A stretch of DNA of 64,000 bases, from assembly GCF_002947535.1 (NCBI RefSeq), contig NZ_PUAP01000022.1:1-64000 (forward strand), read 5' to 3'. The position numbers were made by a program, and so were the translations under genes. This DNA comes from Enterococcus mundtii (GTDB taxonomy: Bacteria > Bacillota > Bacilli > Lactobacillales > Enterococcaceae). Each line of letters begins with the position of its first letter. The first letter of the stretch is position 1. Below, piece after piece: positions 7,207 to 17,102 of the stretch. The notes beneath the pieces were generated by a model. The model was not told the DNA's origin and made no database searches. It worked only from the letters and a program-made list of their open reading frames with translations.

Positions 7207-8301
7207 CTAATACGTGTATTCTCGATCAGTGGCTCGCCCAAAACCAAGAATGCGAACTTTTCGGTGAGCTGTATCGATTTCTAACACAGCAAATGCATCT
7301 TCTGCTACCAAACCTAATTTGCTATCATCTCGAACAAATGCACAATCAAAAACCGTTGAATAATATCCACCCATTTCATTCGTAGAATAAAAATACTCTT
7401 CGTGTCGATGGCCAGCAAATAAACCAACTAAATGACTCTCTTTTCGCTGTGTAAAATCGACTGAAAAATCAACGACAAAATCACTTAAATTGGAATGTAG
7501 TTGTGTACTTTCTTTGTTGATGAAAGCTGTGAGTAACGCTTTGAGTAGTTCGCCATTTTTTATCGGGTCTGTCGTGACCGTTTCTGGCATCAATGGAACA
7601 TGACTAAAAATTGCCACATGATAGTCATCTGGCAAGGTTCCTAAAGCTTCTTCTGCAAGCCATTGCAGTTGTCTTTCTTGAAGGGCATAGCTCCATTGAT
7701 CGACATATTTCAGTGTGCCATTTTGATTTCTAATTAAAGGGTTATCGATCATATCAATAAAAACCATTCTGATTTTTTTCTGATGAAAATCTTTGTAATG
7801 ATACTGACCATTCCCATAAAATTTACCTTCTTGGTTTAAATGGTTTTTAAAGATTTCCAACTGCTCTGCACCAGTCATAATATCCTTTTCAAACACGTTA
7901 TTTCCTTCATTATTCGAATCTAAAATAGCAGAACCTGAGTCATGATTTCCTCGGATAATAAACTTATTTGGGTTATTTCCTTGCGAATATCGTACACAGT
8001 AGCGTTCTAAGTTCCGGACATTGATTGATTTGTCTCGATGTTCGCTATCCACGTTGTCGCCTAAAGCGGCAATAGCGTCTAAATCATTTTGGATATATAA
8101 AACATTATTCAGATTTTTCATTGATCGATAAGCTTGAGTTCGCCAAGTTCCTTCATCAAAGTGTGAGTCTGTAACGATACCTACATTGAATAATTTAGGA
8201 TCAAGTTTCTCACGTAACTGTTCTAATGCTTCTACAAAGTAAAGCCGAGGCAACGTGTTCTCGGCTTCATCTGGGAAATTCGTCAGCCGTTGTCCATGCA
8301 C
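7207..8301 (-). CDS. tail-associated calcineurin-like metallophosphoesterase
   Basis: 364 aa. The complete two-metal phosphoesterase signature is present in order: TDSH, GDNVD, GNHD, SHVP and GHRH. Such enzymes hydrolyse phosphomono- or diesters. Encoded between two baseplate genes, it may be a structural enzyme acting on teichoic acid or another phosphate-containing envelope polymer; that is inference. The start at 8301 (after ACAGG) gives a 35-nt overlap with the upstream gene and is the weakest part of the call. Confidence 0.85.
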   Translation of the reverse strand: MHGQRLTNFPDEAENTLPRLYFVEALEQLREKLDPKLFNVGIVTDSHFDEGTWRTQAYRSMKNLNNVLYIQNDLDAIAALGDNVDSEHRDKSINVRNLERYCVRYSQGNNPNKFIIRGNHDSGSAILDSNNEGNNVFEKDIMTGAEQLEIFKNHLNQEGKFYGNGQYHYKDFHQKKIRMVFIDMIDNPLIRNQNGTLKYVDQWSYALQERQLQWLAEEALGTLPDDYHVAIFSHVPLMPETVTTDPIKNGELLKALLTAFINKESTQLHSNLSDFVVDFSVDFTQRKESHLVGLFAGHRHEEYFYSTNEMGGYYSTVFDCAFVRDDSKLGLVAEDAFAVLEIDTAHRKVRILGFGRATDREYTY

Positions 8302-9310
8302 CTGTCAACGAATGCGTTCTGCTCCCATCCATACCAACTTGTAAATCTATTCTTCCGTTAGTATGCACTCGACCAAAACCTGTATCGAACTTTGCAGGAA
8401 TATAATTGACAATAGCTGTTTCTGTTGTAGGTCGAAAGCCCTCAGGAAGATTTAAGGGAGAAAATGTTGCATTGTTTGCAGATATAGCATTGTCTAACGT
8501 ACCTACTGAACCGTTAAATTGCACTGAATCACCTATACGTGTTACATACGCATCTCCCCACTTTACGCTTGATAACTCGTTGACTGAGAAATGCCGTGTC
8601 ACCATGTTTGCATCATAAAACTCTTTTGTTGCTTGAGGAGTCATTAATTTAGTACTGTTTACGCCTAATTTAGCTTCTTCATCGGTTGCTAAACGAGCAC
8701 TTGTTTGTTGAGTAACCCGCTGGGGAGTCATAAACTTATTCGAAACCACCCCTTGCTCCGCATCTATTTTTGAAGCAGTGGCGAAATTATCAAGTTGATT
8801 TGTTCTCCCGTCAATTTCAGATAGTTGATCAATTAGCCCACTAAAGTCTTTGTTTTCAACAATACCTGCAATAAGGTGTTTGTAGCGTTTATAGTAATCA
8901 ACTAGTTCTTGTAAATCCCAAAAATAGTTTCCTTCCCATATGTTTTTTCGTATGCCTGGAAGGACCCGATAGGTAAAACGCATGGTACTGAATAAATCTG
9001 ATTCGGGTTCATCACTATTCGCAAAGCTAAACCATGCGTTAAATTCACCTACCTTTTGCAAAAAGGCATCATTCAACTGATACGATACACGGCTACTATC
9101 ATAAAAGACCGTGTCTACTTTATCTCGAACCTTATAAGTCCCGATTTCCGCATTAAAAAAGACCACTTCGTTTTCAAACTGTAACAACTGTCCGTCTTCG
9201 ACAATTTCAGCTTCAAACGTATGACTATTTTTGTCATCTTGAATGATCCGAACTAATGGAATATTATTATTGGGTTCAGTCGTGCTTAACACCATTTTAT
9301 GTTTTGGCAT
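8267..9310 (-). CDS. second BppU-family baseplate protein
   Basis: 347 aa. Residues ~1-140 form a BppU-like beta domain ending in the FWDLQELVDYYKRY segment. A middle region repeats a phage-fibre motif (KLGVNSTKLMTPQAT, GVVSNKFMTPQRV), and the C-terminal ~110 residues are a beta-rich domain resembling tail-fibre tips. It follows the tail-associated hydrolase gene by 11 nt and overlaps the metallophosphoesterase. It would be part of the baseplate or side fibres. Confidence 0.75.
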   Translation of the reverse strand: MPKHKMVLSTTEPNNNIPLVRIIQDDKNSHTFEAEIVEDGQLLQFENEVVFFNAEIGTYKVRDKVDTVFYDSSRVSYQLNDAFLQKVGEFNAWFSFANSDEPESDLFSTMRFTYRVLPGIRKNIWEGNYFWDLQELVDYYKRYKHLIAGIVENKDFSGLIDQLSEIDGRTNQLDNFATASKIDAEQGVVSNKFMTPQRVTQQTSARLATDEEAKLGVNSTKLMTPQATKEFYDANMVTRHFSVNELSSVKWGDAYVTRIGDSVQFNGSVGTLDNAISANNATFSPLNLPEGFRPTTETAIVNYIPAKFDTGFGRVHTNGRIDLQVGMDGSRTHSLTGAWTTADEFPR

Positions 9311-9321
9311 GGCTCTCCCTC

Positions 9322-12141
9322 CTAAAAATTAATATAATTACGTGGATTATGGAAACGAGCATTGGATGAGGGATAAAATTCATCCATGAATTGAAAGTGA
9401 AGATGTTCCCCAGTAGATGGTCCAGTTGTTCCCATTAATCCTAATTGTTGCCCTTGTGAGACTTTTTGCCCTGCAGAAACGTCTACTCGACTTAAATGGG
9501 CGTACCCCGTGTAAATACCGTCTGAGTGTCTGAGGACTACATAATTACCATACCAACTAAAATATTCGGCCCCAGCAACAATGACCTCTCCCTCACTCGA
9601 AGCAAAGATAGGTGTATTCGGATTGTTATTCACCAAGTCAATGCCATTATGGAATTCTTGAGCACCGGTGATAGGGCTTTCTCGCCAACCAAATTCACTA
9701 GTCACTCGAACTGGCGCGCTAATTGGCGTAATATATCCAGCTGATTGTGGGATAGATAAATCTTTAAATCGGTTGTACCAATTAGTTGACCATCCGACTC
9801 TTTCAGGGTGATCATTTAATGGTCGCTCAAAATTCTTTTCGAACGCTCTTGTTGCGGTCGCGATAGCTGTAAGGTTCATAAACTGTGTCCATGTATAAGG
9901 ATAAGCGTTGGTCGCAATCCATTGACCATTGGGAGCATGCCACATCAACAATTGAAATTGTGCAGTGATTGTATCAGGATTTTCAGTGATTCCTGCTTGA
10001 GTCATTAAATTGATCATATATACACGACCACTACTCGCCCCTGTACTATCTGTCCACTGCCATACGCCATAACCGAATCCTGGCGCACCATTTCCTTCAT
10101 CAGCAGTAGGATTTGCATCAGATTCTCCTTGAGCGTTTCCTAAAAGAGCTGCAGCGGCTTGTTGTGTGAATCCTGCACCGATTGCCATTGCCCAAATTTG
10201 CCAATAGCGTTTATCACGATCCGAAGTAATTTCTGGTGGGTACTGACCATTCCAACTACCGCCATTCCCGCCACCACTACCACCTCCGCCATTACTGTCT
10301 ATCTTTACACCATTCACATATAATTCTTTCACATCTAATCTACCAGTCACTTGAACTTGATCGATTATCATATCTAGCCTTCTCTGAATCATAAATAGTT
10401 GATTCATCCCAACGATGATTCCTGTTCCGTTCCTCGCAGATAATCCAATAAACCGGTTATTTCCTTCAGTTCTCAAAAATATTGAATTTCCTTCAATTTT
10501 TTGTCCCTCTGGAAGAATAAGTTCTGGAAAAGGATTGCCGATAGTGGTCATGCCACCAACTTTCGAACCTTCATAAAAATATTCCATCCCATTTTTTGTC
10601 AACTCCATAATTTTTGCGCCATTGTTGATGGCTTGGATAATGCCATTAGCCATTTTCAATTGATCGCCAGCGCCATTGAACGAAGTTTCAAAGATATCTG
10701 CCCTAATCTTTCCGGCTTGAATAAAATTGGCATTAAACACACCCGCAATCGTCCATGCAGTTTTGAATTCATCGGTCCAGAAATCACCTTCGATAAAACC
10801 AATTCCATCTGAGTTCATAACTAAAAAATGGTCAGATGTATCAATACTTTTACCATTCATAAAAACCATCTGATACGGCTCTCTGCCGTCAGAAATACCA
10901 GTTTCTTGACCATTCATCAAAAGGATCGAACCACCATTTTTCCCTGCGCCACGCATGATGTCATCTTGAAATTTACCAATTTCGGTTGATTCGTAGAAAG
11001 TCATCTTATTTGATTCCAGATTAGAAATACTGTTCGAAATCTGCGCTGATTGTCTGCGTGCATCTTTGGTTAAATTGTCACCCAAATCGATTGAAGTCTG
11101 GCCAGTTAAACGGTTAATTCTCACTTTGAAGATTCTAGTACGATAGTGATAATTACGATCATGTCTATGAATCGTCACTGTATTTCCAATGACATCACTT
11201 CCTGTCACCTCAGCTTTAAACTGGGCCAAAGGTCTGGAAGCGTCCACCAATGTCTCATAAGTTTTTTGAAGTAGCTCTGTTGGATCTTCAATATCATCGA
11301 AAATTACAACTGTTTCTCGTTTCCTCATTGTTCCATCAGGTTGTGGAATACCAAATTTTGCAGTTGCTTCCGGATCTTCAAGCCAATTTTCTCCTAACGG
11401 TTTATCTAAAGGAGCGCCATTTGATTTTTTCCATTCTATGTCCGCAAATTCCAGTCTACGACCATAACCATCGCCGACTTCTTCTCCTTTACCACGACCA
11501 ATAATTGAAGTCGCGATAGAACTACGATCTACTTCTTTGACCACAGAAAGTGCTTTACTCCCATAAGTAAACCGCATATTCGAATGCTTCCCTATTTGTT
11601 TATGCGCTTCAATCCATTTATCTTTAATTCCGTCTGAGCTTAGAGAACAACGAAAAGAAAACTCCATACCGAATGTTTGTAGTTCTTTCAAAGCCTCTCG
11701 CACAGAAACGTAGTAAAAATTGGTGGTGATTGCTGGTAATGTGGGGGCTACATATTCAACCCGCCAATTATTATCAGTAAATTCCATTAACCGATCTAGC
11801 AACAAGGACACTGGCTGTCCACTTGGCCTGATATCTCTGATAATATAGCCATCTAGCTCATCAGGCGCAAACCCAATCCCCGTGAATTCCAACATTTCCT
11901 TCGGATCATTTGTTTTAATTATTCGATACAACGAAAATGACGATTCGCTTTCACGAACCGCCATAAAACGAGCATCTTCAATTTCTTTATCGTAAGCCAC
12001 TGTTACATATAGAACGTCTTTCATTAGCTCACTTTGATCCTTCGTTATTTCCTTTTCTTGAGTGACTTCAATTAGTTTATTTTTGTTTTTTCTTTTGATC
12101 ATTTTTTGTAGATGATCAAAAAAATAGACTGTTTCGTTCAA
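9322..12141 (-). CDS. tail-associated protein with lysozyme-like and M23 endopeptidase domains (Tal)
   Basis: 939 aa. The N-terminal ~370 residues are the prophage tail/gp18-like hub domain. A Gly/Ser linker (near 640) leads to a phage tail lysozyme-type domain (NAQGESDANPTADEG, GYGVWQW) and then an M23 peptidase with HNGID and EHLHFQF zinc motifs at the end. Tal proteins form the tail tip and open the wall during DNA injection. Carrying two different wall-cutting domains in one tip protein suits the thick crosslinked wall of enterococci. Its start overlaps the Dit stop (ATGA-type). Confidence 0.9.
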   Translation of the reverse strand: MNETVYFFDHLQKMIKRKNKNKLIEVTQEKEITKDQSELMKDVLYVTVAYDKEIEDARFMAVRESESSFSLYRIIKTNDPKEMLEFTGIGFAPDELDGYIIRDIRPSGQPVSLLLDRLMEFTDNNWRVEYVAPTLPAITTNFYYVSVREALKELQTFGMEFSFRCSLSSDGIKDKWIEAHKQIGKHSNMRFTYGSKALSVVKEVDRSSIATSIIGRGKGEEVGDGYGRRLEFADIEWKKSNGAPLDKPLGENWLEDPEATAKFGIPQPDGTMRKRETVVIFDDIEDPTELLQKTYETLVDASRPLAQFKAEVTGSDVIGNTVTIHRHDRNYHYRTRIFKVRINRLTGQTSIDLGDNLTKDARRQSAQISNSISNLESNKMTFYESTEIGKFQDDIMRGAGKNGGSILLMNGQETGISDGREPYQMVFMNGKSIDTSDHFLVMNSDGIGFIEGDFWTDEFKTAWTIAGVFNANFIQAGKIRADIFETSFNGAGDQLKMANGIIQAINNGAKIMELTKNGMEYFYEGSKVGGMTTIGNPFPELILPEGQKIEGNSIFLRTEGNNRFIGLSARNGTGIIVGMNQLFMIQRRLDMIIDQVQVTGRLDVKELYVNGVKIDSNGGGGSGGGNGGSWNGQYPPEITSDRDKRYWQIWAMAIGAGFTQQAAAALLGNAQGESDANPTADEGNGAPGFGYGVWQWTDSTGASSGRVYMINLMTQAGITENPDTITAQFQLLMWHAPNGQWIATNAYPYTWTQFMNLTAIATATRAFEKNFERPLNDHPERVGWSTNWYNRFKDLSIPQSAGYITPISAPVRVTSEFGWRESPITGAQEFHNGIDLVNNNPNTPIFASSEGEVIVAGAEYFSWYGNYVVLRHSDGIYTGYAHLSRVDVSAGQKVSQGQQLGLMGTTGPSTGEHLHFQFMDEFYPSSNARFHNPRNYINF

Positions 12142-12926
12142 ATTGTCGCCCCCCTGTAAAAAACTTTAAGTTTTCCATTGTTGCAGACAACTTTTTGACC
12201 TTGTCGCATAACAAAATTCTCAAAATCAGATTCTAAATCAATGACAGATGTGCAGTCTTCATCGTTAACCATTAGTTTTTCATCCGCAAAATCAAATACT
12301 AATTGATCTCCTGGTTTTATCACTGCATTAGTCACACTAATTGTTTGTTCCCCATTTGTAATTCTTATAGCATTACTCTTTTCTAAAGTAACCTTTATCT
12401 TGGTTGGCGTTATTGGAAATCGCATCGTATTTCCAATATAACCATCCGTTACAACTTCTCGTGTGTACTTTAACGGATCTGCGCAATAGATGGTAAAAGT
12501 AGATATAATGGAATTAGAATCACCTGCAACTTTATCTGCCGTTGCGTAACGACCATAATAGTAATAATCACTTTCATCTCGAAATCTGATCTCCACATCC
12601 TCTGTTCGATACAAAAAATTCAATAAATCTTTGAATTTGAATTGAAGCTTTTCTGGATTGTTATCTTCTAACTTATACGTAACAGAGATTGTCCTAGACG
12701 GTAATGATTGATTCGTTATAAATGAGCCGATTTGGATCCCTTGTTGCTCAATTTCCAGAGACAACATCTCTCTCCCTTCAACCTTCAACGTTTGATACCC
12801 TTCCACAAGATCTTCTAAGTACATTCCGTCATACATCATTGCAGAGGTAGGAAGGAAGCGGTTAGGATTTTCTCGATTAATCGTTGTATCATTAAATCCA
12901 TACATCTTATTCTCCCATTTCTCCAT
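12138..12926 (-). CDS. distal tail protein (Dit)
   Basis: 262 aa. Order (after tape measure, before Tal) and sequence (GMYLEDLVEGYQTLKVEGRE near the N-terminus, RTISVTYKLEDNN, DVEIRFRDE) fit the siphovirus distal tail family. Dit forms a ring joining tail tube, Tal and receptor-binding proteins. It starts at 12926 after AGGAGGGG; a second ATG at 12905 with GGGAG is an alternative. Confidence 0.85.
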   Translation of the reverse strand: MEKWENKMYGFNDTTINRENPNRFLPTSAMMYDGMYLEDLVEGYQTLKVEGREMLSLEIEQQGIQIGSFITNQSLPSRTISVTYKLEDNNPEKLQFKFKDLLNFLYRTEDVEIRFRDESDYYYYGRYATADKVAGDSNSIISTFTIYCADPLKYTREVVTDGYIGNTMRFPITPTKIKVTLEKSNAIRITNGEQTISVTNAVIKPGDQLVFDFADEKLMVNDEDCTSVIDLESDFENFVMRQGQKVVCNNGKLKVFYRGATI

Positions 12927-12935
12927 ATTCCCCTC

Positions 12936-15878
12936 CTAAAATTCTAAATTAATTTCTGCACCTTCGCCCATCGCTTGCGCGATATCATCGACAAAATGAC
13001 GGAATGATTGTTTCCCTACATTAACATTAAATATCGCCGGTTTAGTTGAACCACCCATATTCACATTATGTTCGACCTGAGTAGAAATACTGCTATTGGC
13101 TTTTTGCAAATTGGAAGCTAAGTCAATCTCCGGTGAATTATCAAAAGTGTCCGTAATGATACTAGTCATACTTTCAACGGTACTTTGGACTTCATCAAAT
13201 CCCGATGTGAGACCTTTGTTTAAGCCCTCCATAATCGCATTTCCCGCCGGAATCAAAAGTTTTCTATCATACTGTATCGGTCCTTTGTTTTCTCGAATCC
13301 AATCACCAATTCCGCCAACAAAATCTTGAACTGCTTTCCAAGCATTCTGTAGCCCTTCTAGAAAGCTATCCATGATTGCTTTCCCAGCTTCCCACAGATT
13401 AATTTCTTTAAGCGTGTCGAACAATCCAGTAACTTTTCCAACGGTATCGTTAACGGCATTTACAAGTCTATCCCAGATTTCTTGAACACCATTGACCATA
13501 CGATTAAATATGTTAATGGTCCCTTGTTTTAGATTTTCCCAACCTTGGACAACGCCATCCTTTGTCTGCGTCACTAAGTTACTTATCCACTCTTTAAAAG
13601 TATTCCAAATATTTTTTGATCCTTCGACTGTATTATTGAATAAATCAATCGTACCTTGTTTTAATCCTGTCCAACTATCAATAATCGTTCGGACGATGGT
13701 ATCAATCGTTTCAAAGAACCATGTCTTTAGATTTGTCCAGATCTCAATTGCGCTATTTTTAGTATCTTCCCATGTTTGAACAATCGATTGCTTCAGCCCT
13801 GTCCACATTTGTACGGCATTGTCTTTTATGGTTATCCATAAATTAGCGAAGAATGATTTCACTTGATTCCAGATAATATTCGCTTGATTAGAAACCTCAG
13901 TCCAGATGTTAATGACCGATTGTTTGAATCCATCCCACAACAGTAATGCACTGTTTACAATGGTGCTAATATATACGGTGAATATATTTTTTATCGACAC
14001 CCAAATATTTTGTACCGATTCGACCAGTATTCCCCATATCATGTCTAAGTCATCTTTCATTTGCTGAAAGTCGCCAGTAATTAAGTTGATAATGAAAAGC
14101 AATGGCGCAGCAATCAATGCTTTGATAATTTCAAAAGCATTTAAGATAATATTTTTCACTTCGGCAAAAATTGATTTTACTGCATCGATGATATTAGAAA
14201 ATACCTTAGAAAAGTTTGAGACAAAAGGCCCTATATATTTCAATATAAAATCAAGTGAGCTTTTAATTTGATCAGCTATTGCTTTCCAAATACTTGATGC
14301 TACATTTTTCAAGTTATCCCATTGTTTATTGACGCTGGAAATCATCCCATCAACTATATTTAAGGTGCTTTGCTTTATGTTTTCCCATGCTTCAGACGCC
14401 GATTGAGTAATATCTGACCATAAATTGGTGAAAAAGGAAGTTAGCTTACTCCATTTTTCTCGGACAAAACTCGCAGCGTTTTCCGGTGCTTTTTGTATAG
14501 TTGTCCATGCTTTATCTGAAATATCCTTAATCCCATTCCATAGATCACTAAACCATTCATTCGTCCCGCTCCAAGCTTGTTTGAACCATTCTGAAATGCC
14601 AGCCCAAATATTTTTAATCCCTTCTACTGAGGAGTGAACTATCTCCTGGATACTTTTCCATAAGCCAATCCAAAAATCTCGGAACGCTTCACTCGTACTC
14701 CATAGATAAATAAAGGCTGCAACTAAAGCACTAATCGCTGCAATTATCCATCCTACAGGACCCATAAAACCTGCTAACATAGCAATAGTTGTTTTTAACC
14801 CAACCGTTGAAAGAATAGTAAGAGCTGTATTAAGCATTCCAACTATTTTGGTTATTGTTGCTATAACTTGAAGAGCTACAAAGTATCCCTTCATCGCTAA
14901 TAACCCAGCTCCCACAGCTACCATCAAGGGCATAAGGGGTTTGAGAATATTGGTTAGTTGTTTTATAACTTCGACAACCGGTGGAATGGCATCCCTAATG
15001 GCTTTAAACGCATTAGTTATTATTGGTTTTGCTTGGTCTATTGTAGCGGCAATAGCATTGAAATCCTCGCTTCCACCTAACAACAGGTTGATTTCTTCTA
15101 AGATACCAGCGATTCCGTTTTTTACCGCTGTTTTTAAGTTTTCAATTGAAGTCGCAACACCTTTAGAGTTAGCTTTAGCCAACTCAGCACCTTCTGTCCC
15201 AATACCATACATTTCAATCATCTTATCGTTGAACTGATCGAATGTTATCGTTCCTTCTTTTAACGCATCATACAAATCATTTTTTGCAGCCGCACCTGCC
15301 AAACCGAAGCTGTTTGCCACTTGTTCTAAGGACAGCCCCATAGTATCGGTTAAAGAGTTCCAGGATTGCATGTCCACCTTGCCCTTAGCCAACATTTGGG
15401 TGTATTGAGTTAGCCCTCTGCTTGCATCTGCAGAACTTGCACCACTGGCCAAGAACGCATTGTTTAAAGCGATTGCGGATTCTGTCCCTTTGTCTAAATC
15501 TCCAGTGGTCATCGTTAAACTTTGTGCATTTTTTACAATATCGTCTAACGTAGTTGGCAAACCGTCGATTCCTTCAGTTAATTTAGTCATTGATTGGTCT
15601 ACTTCGTCAGTTGAATATCCCAGTTGCCGCATTATGTTTGGGTACTGTTTCAATGTATCGAAACGATCAATGGCTCCGCCTAATGAGTTTGTAACAACAC
15701 CAATAGCCGAATCAACCAACTTAAAAACCCCGACACCTTTTGCGATGTCGAGGATAGAAGTGTTTGTTTTCTTGGTATTATCGTTAAGGCCGCCCATTGA
15801 GTTGTCTGCGTCCTTCATTGTAGATGTGAAATTCCTATCAACTGCTGAGAGGATTGCTTCGACTGTAAATGATTCCAT
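12936..15878 (-). CDS. tape measure protein
   Basis: 980 aa. It sets tail length and is ejected into the cell. The N-terminal ~280 residues match the tape measure domain (LTMTTGDLDKGTESAIALNN, GLTQYTQMLAKGKVDMQSWN). Hydrophobic segments lie near 310-400. The second half is built of degenerate Trp-rich repeats of ~35-45 residues containing W-x-x-LKQ or W-x-x-FKQ. By the usual ~1.5 angstrom per residue rule the tail would be ~145 nm. ATG after AGGAGG. Confidence 0.93.
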   Translation of the reverse strand: MESFTVEAILSAVDRNFTSTMKDADNSMGGLNDNTKKTNTSILDIAKGVGVFKLVDSAIGVVTNSLGGAIDRFDTLKQYPNIMRQLGYSTDEVDQSMTKLTEGIDGLPTTLDDIVKNAQSLTMTTGDLDKGTESAIALNNAFLASGASSADASRGLTQYTQMLAKGKVDMQSWNSLTDTMGLSLEQVANSFGLAGAAAKNDLYDALKEGTITFDQFNDKMIEMYGIGTEGAELAKANSKGVATSIENLKTAVKNGIAGILEEINLLLGGSEDFNAIAATIDQAKPIITNAFKAIRDAIPPVVEVIKQLTNILKPLMPLMVAVGAGLLAMKGYFVALQVIATITKIVGMLNTALTILSTVGLKTTIAMLAGFMGPVGWIIAAISALVAAFIYLWSTSEAFRDFWIGLWKSIQEIVHSSVEGIKNIWAGISEWFKQAWSGTNEWFSDLWNGIKDISDKAWTTIQKAPENAASFVREKWSKLTSFFTNLWSDITQSASEAWENIKQSTLNIVDGMISSVNKQWDNLKNVASSIWKAIADQIKSSLDFILKYIGPFVSNFSKVFSNIIDAVKSIFAEVKNIILNAFEIIKALIAAPLLFIINLITGDFQQMKDDLDMIWGILVESVQNIWVSIKNIFTVYISTIVNSALLLWDGFKQSVINIWTEVSNQANIIWNQVKSFFANLWITIKDNAVQMWTGLKQSIVQTWEDTKNSAIEIWTNLKTWFFETIDTIVRTIIDSWTGLKQGTIDLFNNTVEGSKNIWNTFKEWISNLVTQTKDGVVQGWENLKQGTINIFNRMVNGVQEIWDRLVNAVNDTVGKVTGLFDTLKEINLWEAGKAIMDSFLEGLQNAWKAVQDFVGGIGDWIRENKGPIQYDRKLLIPAGNAIMEGLNKGLTSGFDEVQSTVESMTSIITDTFDNSPEIDLASNLQKANSSISTQVEHNVNMGGSTKPAIFNVNVGKQSFRHFVDDIAQAMGEGAEINLEF

Positions 15879-15894
15879 AGTTTTCCTCCTTTCC

Positions 15895-16553
15895 TCAGGA
15901 GTTTACAAATCTAGGTATTTTTTCATCCTTGCCCAAGATTTTGTTCTCAAGTTTTTCTTTGTTAAAGAATTTTTCGAAGGTATCAAATAAAGGAACCTCG
16001 TATTTACCACGTTTTTTAGTAGCTGTGACTTGCCTATTCGCCCATGCCTGGTAATGTATAAGCTCTTGTTCATCTAACCTTTGGAGACGATAGGCAATAA
16101 GCCTTGTTTCATATTCCGTCATTGTCATTCGATCGATGTCTAGAAAGTCAGAAATCCCAAGATAACGCAGACAATTTATTTGGACAGTTGTGTAAAAATC
16201 TTCTTCTATTTGCTGTTTTTGATTTTGTTTTCGAACGTTATTGTCTTTTTCTTTGTAAATTCCGACTTTTTTAGTTCATCAAGAACTAGATCGAATAATT
16301 TTTCTGAGCCCATTTCACCAACCAAGGCAATCAATTCTTTTTCAGCAACTCGTGGTGACTCTGTTGCGTTTGCTACTTTTAATATTTCAATCAGAGTTTC
16401 GATTTCCTCATTAAAGAAATTGATTAAAGTAGAATCTAGCCCCAGCTTCATTGTCATACCTTGCTCTACCACTGAATATCTACGGTTCATTTCTTGGATA
16501 AAACCAAATCCAAAAATAAACTTGTATTCTTTTCCGTTAATCGTTAATTCCAT
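15895..16553 (-). CDS. tail assembly chaperone gpGT, made by -1 frameshift
   Basis: The downstream T frame has no stop between 16274 and 15895, although its first ATG is only at 16128. In the overlap the gpG frame contains the classic slippery heptamer A AAA AAG (minus strand, 16266-16272). A -1 shift there continues as VGIYKEKDNN into LGISDFLDID and on to the stop at 15895, giving a fusion of ~219 aa. gpG/gpGT pairs are the chaperones of tail-tube assembly around the tape measure, always just upstream of it. The separate 77-aa ORF at 15895-16128 is the tail of this fusion, not an independent gene. Confidence 0.85.
16206..16553 (-). CDS. tail assembly chaperone gpG
   Basis: 115 aa, the unshifted product. 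MELTINGKEYKFIFGFGFIQ is typical of small tail assembly chaperones between the major tail protein and the tape measure. ATG after AGGAGGATGAATAA. The same start gives the longer gpGT after frameshifting at 16266-16272. Confidence 0.85.
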   Translation of the reverse strand: MELTINGKEYKFIFGFGFIQEMNRRYSVVEQGMTMKLGLDSTLINFFNEEIETLIEILKVANATESPRVAEKELIALVGEMGSEKLFDLVLDELKKSEFTKKKTITFENKIKNSK

Positions 16554-16567
16554 TTATTCATCCTCCT

Positions 16568-16597
16568 AAAAATAAAAGCACCCAATTAAGAGTGCCT
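16568..16597 (-). terminator. terminator between major tail protein and gpG
   Basis: GCACTC / GGGTGC stem (one G-T pair) with a 7-nt loop and TTTTATTTTT on the minus strand, overlapping the end of the major tail gene. Probably a partial terminator giving high tail-tube but lower chaperone expression. Confidence 0.55.
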
Positions 16598-17102
16598 AGC
16601 CTTCTGGTGTTTGTTTTTTTGTGTCCGTAAATGCATATTGCACTGCATTTTGTTGTTCAGTAGTCAGTGTTGCGTATCCATCTTGATGGACCATTTGAAC
16701 AGCGTATTCGATACTTACTTCAACATTGTCTTCAGCAGCTGCCGATTCTTCATAATTTGAAATAAATACTTGGAAGTATTTAGCTGCGAATTTATCTGTG
16801 TCCCCTTTTTGTGGATCTAATTTATCAATAGCCCAAACTTCAACTTCTTTATTTTGCATAAAAGCGTCATAAAGCATCTTAATTGTTTTGCTATCTCGTT
16901 CATATAAAGCAGTCGAACTAAAAGCATATTCGATTGCTCCAATATTTTGCGCAGTTCCATCTTTTGTTTCCGTTGCATCAGTACTTCGAGACATTCCAAG
17001 TGTATGTTCAGTTTGATATGTTACGATTTTTGCATCTTCTTCTGATTGCTTATCCAAAAGTCGATACAAAAGGACAACATCAATTCCTTTTTTTAGCGCC
17101 AT
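16596..17102 (-). CDS. major tail (tube) protein
   Basis: 168 aa, TP901-1-like major tail protein by sequence (YQTEHTLGMSRSTDATETKDG, VEVWAIDK) and by position between the terminator protein and the chaperones. Polymerises into the tail tube. ATG after GGAGGAATTTAA. Confidence 0.88.
   Translation of the reverse strand: MALKKGIDVVLLYRLLDKQSEEDAKIVTYQTEHTLGMSRSTDATETKDGTAQNIGAIEYAFSSTALYERDSKTIKMLYDAFMQNKEVEVWAIDKLDPQKGDTDKFAAKYFQVFISNYEESAAAEDNVEVSIEYAVQMVHQDGYATLTTEQQNAVQYAFTDTKKQTPEG

Noticed and set aside
15895-16128. Independent 77-aa gene after gpG
   Set aside because: Its frame is open 46 codons upstream of the ATG back to a slippery heptamer; it is the tail of the gpGT fusion.
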